This document shows positions 55,251 to 64,000 of a DNA stretch of 64,000 nucleotides, piece by piece (positions within the stretch are counted from its first letter, which is position 1; every line of letters starts with the position of its first letter). Origin of the DNA: Dendrocalamus latiflorus (lineage: Eukaryota > Streptophyta > Magnoliopsida > Poales > Poaceae); contig CM029631.1 of the NCBI GenBank assembly GCA_017311315.1, positions 8,738,514 through 8,802,513 of the forward strand, in the 5' to 3' direction. The position numbers and the translations under genes are program-made. The notes beneath the pieces are model-generated. The model was given only the letters and a program-made list of their open reading frames with translations. It was not told the origin of the DNA and made no database searches.

Positions 55251-58200
55251 TCAAGAGCAGCATGAAGAAGCGCTGACCAGTCTCTCATTTGGTCGCTGGG
55301 TGAGAACCATCCCTGCCTGTGGGTTCTGAGCCGGCTGAACTTGAAGCAATTTCTTTGCTGCAATGGGAATAAATAATAAATGCCAAACTTTAGCGTCTGA
55401 TCTCATAGCTTGCAAACAACAAAGAAATTATTAAATGTTTGTAAGGGGAAAACACAGAGCAATGGAACGTTGGATTGTACTACAGCTAAGCCACCCATAA
55501 AAGCTGTAAACAGATTTTCGGTCCATCGACCATCCAGACAACTAAAATAGTATGAAACTGAACTCACCAATCTCATAAAATATGTCATTCACGTTGATTG
55601 CAGTTTTAGCAGATGTTTCCATGAAGAAGAGGCCATTCTCCTGAGCATACATCTTTGCTTCCTGCAGAAAAAGATCATGTCAGACATACAAATATAACAA
55701 AATCTTTCAACTGATAGAAACAACCACAACAAGCAAACAGATGCTACAAGCAACATGAAGCAGTGCATTCTCATGTCACAACTTCCTATTCCCTGCTTTC
55801 ATCATAGCACTAAAAAATTAGTAGGGAAGTTACAACCATGCTTTTTTTGCAAAGCTACACAAATACAGACAGCATGGACGTGCTGTCTACACAATTTCTT
55901 ATCCTATATTCATATGCTGCAGCAAACATAAAACCTTCACTTGAGATTGATATAACAGTATCCCTGTTATAACTAAAGCAACGGTATATCAAAAAGGACT
56001 AATTGATGGTATACTAACTTCAACAAAGAGAGTGGGCATGTGCGTGAGGATATGCCGCAGTAGGAAGTCTTCAACACAAAAAGTATTGCGATATCATCTA
56101 GAAGTTCTTCTTATCCATTTTGCAAGGTTCGTTGTGAAACTTACAAATTAAACATATGGATTTGATCATTTTATGCAGGGAGCACTCAATCCACCCCCGA
56201 AGGGATTAGCTGTATACTCAATGAGTCAATGTTGTACCCCAAATAAACAGCAACAAGCCAACAACAATGATATGGTGCAATGCTGATAGTGCATATTATA
56301 GATTGGAAAAGGCAGAAAAACTTGAATGACTAGTTGGCTACACCATATCAGTTTTGAAAGGAAACTAATTACACCATGGTGAAGTAGCACAGTGAAAAAA
56401 AGACATAGTAGTGCATTCATACAGTACCAAAGTTGGATGGTGGAGAGCCATCAGGAAGAACAGGGATTACATACCTCTATTGACACCTGCCTCATCTCTA
56501 GCAAATCGGCCTTGTTGCCAGCAAGAGCCACTACTGAATTGGGGTTTCCTACATCAAACCGAAGGAGAAATTAATTGCGACTATATCCACAAGCTACATA
56601 GCCTTCATATGGCTTGATTTTGTTAACTATTCACATTACTGTTGACCAGATCCAAAAATGCAAACATGAAATGGGTACGGGGAGTCAAATATGGGTAAAA
56701 ATGGAAATTTACAACGTCATACAAAAAAGGAGAGGAACTAATACTTCTCAATGATTTAGTAGATACTGTGGAAATATGAAATAACAAAAAACATATATGG
56801 AATATTAAACAAGGCACGAGTTAACTGAATAACCATGTGAAAAATGTAAGCCTAAAGTGATAAAAATACTGCACAATAATACCATCATCAAATACAGAAA
56901 CCCAGAGCCATTACATGATGGATTTCGTACAAAACAACTATTCAAGGAGCTGGTTGGTCATAGAAGGCCAACGGGTTCCTTTTCTAAAAAAAACTAGGTC
57001 CATAACCCTAAATGAATATGATAAAACCTCAAACATATATAGCATATCCTCGAATAGTAAAGTGAAGTACCTTGAGCTTGAAGTTCTTGAACCCATTTCT
57101 TTGCACGAGTAAAGGAGGCCTACAAGTAGAAGTACAGGGAAAAAATATTAATTGGAGCGTCCCTCTATGTGTGACTGCACTTAAGATGAGGCCAAGAAAT
57201 AAAACAGTCAACAAGTTGGCGAAAATTAGAATGATAGCTATACTGCTTCTGAAGTTAGCCCAATTTCAACCATAGAATGACAATATGACATATGCAAAGG
57301 CGGGAAGCACCAATGGAGCAAACATGGATAAGTGCGTATGTGGTTGGAATATGGCTAGAAAATAATATATTCCAATACAGACCTCATGTTTTTTTTTAAA
57401 AAAAAAAGAGCCAGAAAACGGTAACAAAGCAGACAAGTTACATACAGACATGCATCCATACTTCCATAGCGCAGAACCATTTAGAGAAACATCATATATC
57501 AATGTTCAAATAAGCATTATAGATGTCTTTCAACTATGGATTATGCAACTCATCTACAACAAATAAAAGTATAAAGCATCCAAGGCACCCCATGTAGATC
57601 CACTGGTACCACCTACAGACTCCAGCAGTACTATTAAAAGCTCAAAACTTCTCCCAGAATGCAAGGACGCTATCTAGATATTGGTGGTGCCATATCCTCA
57701 TCAATACCCAATTACCGCTGGGCAAATATACCATGGATGCAACCATCATCAAATTTTGTTAAGTGCATTTATTGTGTCATCCATGCTAATCTCAGGAACT
57801 GAGGAACACACTACCATAAGGAGTCAACCATTTCTCTTTCACTGAAGCAGCTATCAAGTAAATCAGGAACTTGGGGAAATTATCATGAAGACCTATTATT
57901 TTATCACTAGCACAAGTAAACCAGTTCTGTTCTACTAACCGGATTTGTGATGTCATAAACAACTATGGCAGCAGCGGCACCCCTATAATACATGGGAGCC
58001 AAGCTATGGTACCTCTCCTGCCCGGCAGTATCCCAGATTTCAAACTTCACAGTTTCGTCATTAACCGCCAAGGTCTGCGAGAAGAAAGCCGCTCCAATTG
58101 TTGATTCCTGCAGCCAGAATGCCAGATAGACCAACATAATATTTTTTTCAGCACAAAAACCTACTGATATGTTATCTCAACCAACGGACTGTATCAAAGA

Positions 58201-58936
58201 CTTGCCTGGAATTCAACAAATTGTCCTTTTACAAACCGAAGAACCAAGCTAGATTTGCCAGCACCAACATCTCCAAGAAGAACCTGACAATCGAAGCACA
58301 CGAAAATGTCAGAATTTCATAGTCCATAAGATTCTAACAACGCAAAATCGATATGTTTCATACTGAGTTTCAAACTTCTCACAACATAAATTAGTGAACA
58401 ACCGTAAAAATTGCCCGGCACAAAATGGAATTCAGACATCGACTGGGGACCATTTATGAGCTCAAATCATCATTAATATACACGTTCTTGTGAAACATCA
58501 AAGGCGACGAAAAATAATCACCATATGTTGACATACATTTTGCACCATCTAAGACATGAGTTAGTATTAAAAACACAAGCACTGCGTCCTAAGCAAACAA
58601 ATAATTTAACAAGAAGTTTAGCTACTTAATCAGAAACATCTAATGGAGAATTCCTCGACAAATATGTAATCTTTAAACATATCATTAGCAGTCAAAACAG
58701 CAGAGACCCATCGATTCGTCAAGTCATAGTTCGTTCAACCATCCTGAAGAGGCAACCGAAATTTATGATCTGGACCAATCACACGAGGTAACACCGAAAT
58801 TAGCCAAATACTGCCGATCAAGATCCAGCCCACGCGATTCGATCTGCGGCGAAATCAAGAACTGAAGTTGAATACTCGAGATTGGAATTCGCACCAGTTT
58901 GGCGTTACGGATCTTGCTGCCGGCGTTGGCCGCCAT
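55251..58936 (-). CDS. RABF2: Rab5-type small GTPase, RABF2 (conventional plant Rab5)
   Basis: Seven - strand exons, 58936-58895, 58283-58206, 58107-57940, 57119-57071, 56548-56475, 55661-55568 and 55357-55251, total 612 nt and 203 aa, with all phases matching. The start gives MAANAGSKIRNAKLVLLG. The P-loop is GDVGAGKS (18-25), the switch I threonine lies in ESTIGAAFFSQT (T43), switch II is WDTAGQE (65-71, Q70), the guanine-base motifs are NKAD (124-127) and TSAK (153-156), and the double-cysteine tail CCS (201-203) is for prenylation. GAAFFSQT and the prenylated tail place it with RABF2 rather than ARA6-type RABF1. The protein works on endosomes in vacuolar trafficking, activated by VPS9-type exchange factors. 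Intron 2 uses a GC donor. Confidence 0.96.
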
Positions 58937-61900
58937 CGGATTCGCCGTCGGATTGGGAAATTTTTCCGCGGACCCTTGACAAGATCAAATCGCACGCAAG
59001 GGAGCGAATTGGGGAATTGTATAGTTGTTAGCTTCTCCTTTTATTTTTTGCTTACGCAAAACCTTTTTTCACTCTAACCCTTGCAGTGTCACACAATTGC
59101 ACAGGGCTTACTTTTGTACCACTCTACACTCTTAACACATTTTTTTTTCTTACTGGTCTCTGCTTGCCATTAGCCGCAGGCCCGCATCGCATTAACTTTT
59201 CAACACTTATATTTTTGTAACGTAATACTCCCTCGTTCTTAAAACAGGTTCGCTTTAGAATGCGAAAATTTTAAAACTTTGCGCATTAATATACAATAAA
59301 CTATTCAATTTTGTCACATAAAAAATAAGGTGCTGTCTAGGGGATTCGAGTGTTTTTTTGTAGTTCGGAATACTTAGATGTTTTCCTATGTATACAACAT
59401 TTTTTTGCTCATATATACAATATTTTTCCCTTTATGCAATATTTTTCCTATGTATATAAATGTTGCATGCGTGGACGAAAAATGTTGCAAATATGGATGA
59501 AAAATATTGCATACATGAGAAAAAAAATATGAGTACTCTAAGTAAAAAAAACACTCAAGTGTTGTTTAGAAATTCCCTAAAAATAATATTAGTAGATTGA
59601 TCTAAAAAATACCTCTATATCAACTTCTAATATCATCGTATTTTATTAAATTTATTAATATATAATTAGAAAATATAGTGATAAATACGTGTATTAAAGA
59701 TCTTGTCAATAAAATGACAAGTAAAAAATAATAGAGAGTAATTAGTTAGAGATATTTTTAGAGCGACGACAACATGATCTTGATATATTAGAATGTAAAG
59801 ATCATAGCGTCTAACTAGATTCTATGGAGGAGCACACGGTGCATAGCGACCGCAACCAGGTCCTCCAGGAATTAGTGTGGTTAGCACTTAGTATTAGACC
59901 CTATAACATTTTCTAATTCATAATCGAAGCATAATCGAAGACTTGTAGCAGTCTCTTTCACTTGTTATTTTAGACATCGACACGTTACATATTTAGCCTT
60001 TACTTTTTTAATTTATATATTAGTACAAATTATGAAAAATATAATGATATGAAATTACTTTCTACAACAAATTTAGTGATATCACTCCCAGATGACAAAC
60101 CCTACGTCAAGTGACAGCATACATTTAACCATTACTTTTTTCTTAATTTATATATTAGTACAAATCATGAAAAATATAATGATTTAAAGTACTTTTTATA
60201 ACAAATTGCCCTGATCAATATGGCTTCAGTTTATTTTTGCACTATTCATAAATTTCGTCTTTTTCTGAACTTTTGGCTTTTTTTGAGTTTTTTTACCGGT
60301 TCTTTTTTTTCCTCGTATTTGTTTACATTATACGTGATGGGCTAATATGTTTTTTCTATTTTTAAATTTTTTTAAATTTAATTATGGTAAATAAGCCTCT
60401 GTCAGCTACAGTGCTTTTTTCAGCCAGCTACAGTGTTTTCAGCCATAAGCCATGAGGCTTTCAGCCGAACCGATCACCACCTTAGTAATATCACTTCCAA
60501 TGACAAACACGGCAAACCTTGAGTCAAGTGATAGAGAATGTTTTCTTTTGGATAAAAATCATACGTAATTCCTATGTTCCAAACAACATCTTAATTTTAA
60601 CATGGCAAACCTTTGCATTGTTTGCCAGAAAGCGTGTTACACCAATTTACCAATTTATGCTCTGTTTAGAATATGAGAATTTTCTTCGATTCCTACAAGA
60701 ATTAAACGGTTACTTGTGAGTTCCAGCAAAACTCTTACAAGAATCATGTGTTCCGAATAAGGCCTTAAACACCTTTTCTGTTATTTTTCGAGCAATTTAA
60801 CTTACTATCCGAACTAATTTATGTATGTTTATATTGGAAGAACAAAATTATACCTCCACTTACGGGCCTGCTCTACAGAAGGCACATACATACAGATCAC
60901 AGAACTATAGTTATGCTTAGAAAGGATAGTAATACCCTTCGCTTGTACTTATAGAATAGCTATCTCACTGAGAAGTATTTTCATCATTTGTACAGATCCA
61001 AGAGTCTATGAATACCTCATGTATCCCTCATTTGTAGGGAGCTCTCTGGATTTCTCTTTAGTAATGAAAAAACATATTTAAACTGATAAGCTTTCAAGGT
61101 TCTCTCCCCAAAGGTAAGTCCCGTTGGCTCACCGATAGAACGTATATAAATCTCTGTGTCATTTTTACCCTTATAGATGATGGTTTGGTCAACATCTACC
61201 CCTTGTGTTTTCGTGCCACAACTATAACAGTTTACAAATCTAATATAAAGATTTTAAAGTTCGTGCAAACCAATTATTGCTGTGAGAATTTACCTGAAAG
61301 ATTACTTGTCCACTCGATTGTAAGATATGCCCGGCTACAGAGTAATGTAACAGGAACAAAACCCAGAGAGATTCCTGCCGCTGTCACGGCCTTGTCGTAC
61401 GCACACGGCACACCACCGCGCGGTGAGCATCAATCAAGCTGCCGCGGACGCCAAAAAAAAGAACTCGTCGCAAAATTTTTTTAGTCTCTAGCTTGGCGAA
61501 GGAAGGAGACGACGACGCTGTTTTGGACGCGAGCATAGTAGGGCCTTGACGAGCTTGCTTGATGTGCCATTTGCCATTGCAGAGAGGCTGCATGCAGCAG
61601 CAGCAGAGCAGCAGCTACAAATGCAGCAATGCAGTTGCAGTGTATAGGGAGATTCCCTTGACCACCCTCCAGTCTTGGCTGGCTGGCTACCTAGCTTAGC
61701 TGCTGCCCTGCCCTTGGTCCATGCCAAGCCCCAAGTACTCTGTCCTCTTGCATATCAAGAACACTGAACAACAGCTCATAGCTGAGAGCAGAGCTTTGCT
61801 CGGCTGATGAGACTGTTGTGAGCAGCTCACCGGTTTCGACCTGTCTCATTATCTTAGGGGTATTATTTATTTGAATAGTATTATCTACAGGAGGACTACA

Positions 61901-61978
61901 TGCGTACACGAGACAGCGCATGCCCGTGTTCCAGAAGCTCAACAGCCTCCGATTAGATCGTAACATGTGTAGGATAAA
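58937..61978. other. Rab5 upstream region and repeat-rich spacer
   Basis: The Rab5 leader and promoter would lie just above 58936. 59338-59578 is a small repeat with GAGTGTTTTTTT and AAAAAAACACTC near its ends and ATGTTGCA words inside, possibly a MITE. 60215-60480 matches an arm of the 6645-7206 foldback family. The rest, including the ORFs at 61185-61727, shows no recognisable gene. Confidence 0.4.
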
Positions 61979-62215
61979 TGTGGGGTGTGTTTCGACTCCT
62001 CGAAACTCTGTTCTCAGTAGTCGTAACTTGTTTACGATTGCACACCAGGTGTTGGCCCAACCTTTCTCAAACACACGCTTTGGCAGTGGACCGACGCACA
62101 CAAACACGGTCGTGGATAGCTTGTCGGAGATGGAAACGATAAGGTGAAGCTAATAACTGAGCTGAAATACTAGAACTGAGGCACGATTATTGCGATGCAA
62201 ACTGACACACCTTTT
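61979..62215 (-). repeat. Left LTR portion of a Ty1/copia remnant
   Basis: TGTGGGGTGTGTTTCGACTC onward to GCAAACTGACACACC matches 63643-63880 with scattered substitutions, then the two copies diverge. It is the TG end of an LTR read on + ; the element itself points to -. Confidence 0.75.
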
Positions 62216-62559
62216 CATGTGTTTTCTCTGTTATTCTCTGGCTCATTCTCTCAAAAGACTTATAGGGTATATACAGACACAGCCGGGCCTCATAGCAGGT
62301 CACTCACCCACTCCACACGACTTTGACAACGACTACCACAACGCTGCCTATACTGAGCAGTTCGCCAACTGACTGAACACCCACGTCATTCCACGACCAC
62401 TCGCGCTGATGACTACTACAGTGACTGGCTACACAACTGCTACATTAACCGGCCCATACCTAACTACCACAATGGCCAACTACTGCAACAGTGCTGACGA
62501 TCGCTACAGTGGCTACTACCGAGTATGACGTCTACAGTACTCTTCTGAGTATGACGTCT

Positions 62560-62990
62560 ATGGTACTCAGTGAAGCTACGAGCGGTTTTCTACGTCCACG
62601 ACCATGGCCTCTACGACTATGACCACGATCGCTACAACTACACAGACATGCGCTACGACCACGTACACAAGTGCCATGACCACAGCACTATGACCACATA
62701 CAGGCGCCACAACCACGGCGCTACGACCACACATAGGTTTCGAGTCCTCCGAGTGCTACAGTACTCGTACGAGTATGGCGTCCACTGTACTCCTTTGAGT
62801 ATGACGTCCACAATACTCCTCCAAGTATGACGTCCACAATACTCCTCCGAGTATGACGCCCACAATACTCCTTCGAGTATGCACTGTCGACTACCGACCA
62901 TCGACTCTCGATTATGACTATCGACAATCGACTATGACTATCGATTATCGACCACAACCATCGACAATCGACTACGACTATCGACCACGG
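62560..62990. repeat. Degenerate short tandem repeats in the copia interior
   Basis: 29-bp units with GAGTATGACGTCCACAATAC and CTCCTC recur four to five times (62770-62880). They are preceded by CTACGACCAC-type and followed by CGACTATCGA-type repeats. No coding sequence is supported. Confidence 0.8.
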
Positions 62991-63200
62991 CGTTACGACC
63001 ACGATGTACTCGGAGTTACAATACTCGGTGTAGCTTTTGTACTGATCATAACAACAATAAAAAGATTGGTAGTAGTATCCACACACAAACTGGTTGTAAC
63101 GATCACACACATAGAGTACTCAAATACACATGAGCAAAACACACATGCAACAAGATTAACCCAACAATTACCCCCTTAATCTTGTTGCATCTTCTTCACA

Positions 63201-63494
63201 TCAGCACTGGTTCGTCGTCGGCCTCCGACACGATGAAATGCGCCTTTGCTGCCTCTCGTTCACCACCTCATCCACGATTGTGTTCCACACGCCCTGAGCA
63301 TGTATGAACACCTTCATCTTCACTGCCCAATTCATGTAGCTGCTCCTCGTGAGCATAGGATACGAGAGGAAGATGCTGCCCTCGCGCGTCGACGCCTTCG
63401 GCTCACTCCCATCGTTGATCTTTAGAACATTCCCATTGCCGGTGGCATTTTCAGTGAGCTCAAACGCGACATGGAGGAAGGTGTTCATGACCAC
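63201..63494 (-). pseudogene. Ty1/copia gag N-terminal fragment
   Basis: The - strand reads SYPMLTRSSYMNWAVKMKVF followed by IHAQGVWNTIVDEVV, the W-A-x-x-M-K...QGVW pattern of the plant copia gag (UBN2/DUF4219-like) start. The frame degenerates after ERQQRR. No zinc knuckle, integrase or RT is found further left, so the element lost its polyprotein. Confidence 0.75.
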
Positions 63495-63629
63495 AAGCTC
63501 TAATCCTTAAATATAGGGATTAGCCTAGAAGATAACTCGGGCTCTACTGCAGACACGCTGGGACTGAGAGAACGGACAGAGCCGAAGCCCTACTTTTCTT
63601 CTCGATCTACGTCCAAATAATCACCTAGA

Positions 63630-63640
63630 CTCTGATACCA
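63630..63640 (-). promoter_or_regulatory. Primer-binding site of the copia remnant
   Basis: On the - strand TGGTATCAGAG follows the LTR end by 2 bp, matching initiator tRNA-Met priming. Confidence 0.75.
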
Positions 63641-63642
63641 GA

Positions 63643-64000
63643 TGTGGGGTGTGTTTTGACCACTCGAAACTCCGATCTCAATAGTTGCAACTTGTTTATG
63701 ACTGCACACCAGGTGTTGACCCAGCCTCTCTCAAATGCACGCTTTGGTGGTGGACTGACGCACACAAACACGGCCGTGGATAGCTTATCGGAGATGGGAA
63801 TGATAAGGTGGAGCTAATAACTGAGCTGAAACACTAGAACTAAGACACGATTATTGCGGTGCAAACTGACGCACCTTTTTCTATGTACAGGATTAATCTC
63901 TAGTGGTGGACGATCATTTTTATACAACAAGAAATGCATCTGTCTCGTGAGACGAAGAGACGCATCTGGGAGCCGAAACGATCAAAGGCACGCATCGGGG
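63643..64000 (-). repeat. 5' LTR of the copia remnant, running off the window
   Basis: It starts TGTGGGGTGTGTTTTGACCA (complement of the LTR 3' end) and pairs with 61979-62215. A TTTTTATAC word near 63935 is a reversed TATA box. The outer end lies beyond the window. Confidence 0.65.

Noticed and set aside
61691..62107. 138-codon - strand ORF
   Set aside because: It starts inside the copia LTR and crosses its boundary into unrelated DNA, so it cannot be an old gene; no known domain.

Overview
The window is nuclear DNA of a grass (Poaceae). Three split genes encode plant proteins with strong cereal character: GC-rich first exons, short introns, and typical grass NPR and RABF2 sequences. The DNA between them is a dense mosaic of grass-type transposons. 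A panicoid grass is my guess, but the sequence alone does not fix the species.

Host genes. (1) A two-exon ZIP-family metal transporter on the + strand (34302-35868, 370 aa). It has a TATA box and a zinc-deficiency-response-like palindrome upstream. (2) A four-exon NPR3/NPR4-clade BTB-ankyrin salicylate co-regulator on the + strand (45480-48071, 580 aa). It carries the VDLNETP repression motif and has a paired TGACG (as-1-like) palindrome about 1.1 kb upstream. (3) A seven-exon RABF2/Rab5 small GTPase on the - strand (55251-58936, 203 aa), with one GC-AG intron. A decayed homeodomain gene resembling the homeobox-DDT (RLT3-like) family lies at 29319-29950 (-). A possible FAR1/MULE-type zinc-knuckle remnant lies near 24241-24441 (-).

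Layout. 1-8 kb: stacked PIF/Harbinger and hAT miniature elements, several with clear target-site duplications (TSDs). 9.1-12.8 kb: a probable long solo LTR carrying a nested hAT element. 16.7-19.8 kb: a broken Ty3/gypsy element (-). 19.8-21.8 kb: a complete, very young non-autonomous LTR element with a GC-rich interior. 22.2-23.1 kb: a TRIM-like LTR plus GC-rich interior. 24.8-28.0 kb: an older relative of the 19.8 kb element that has captured pieces of a VIM/ORTHRUS-type gene and an F-box gene, and was then split by a hAT element. 36.7-42.2 kb: a CACTA (En/Spm) element with intact ends. It keeps the transposase-associated, DUF4216 and Ulp1-protease segments, has lost the transposase core, and holds an unexplained intact 184-codon ORF. 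51.2-53.4 kb: a LINE tail and a long-inverted-repeat foldback element with a minisatellite core. 62-64 kb: a Ty1/copia remnant (-).

The most unusual content is the pair of related LTR elements that share ends, primer site and 3' internal tail but carry unrelated cargo, and the CACTA element with its retained protease, internal hairpin clusters and unknown ORF. The three host genes do not form a pathway; they are neighbours in a transposon-rich gene island.
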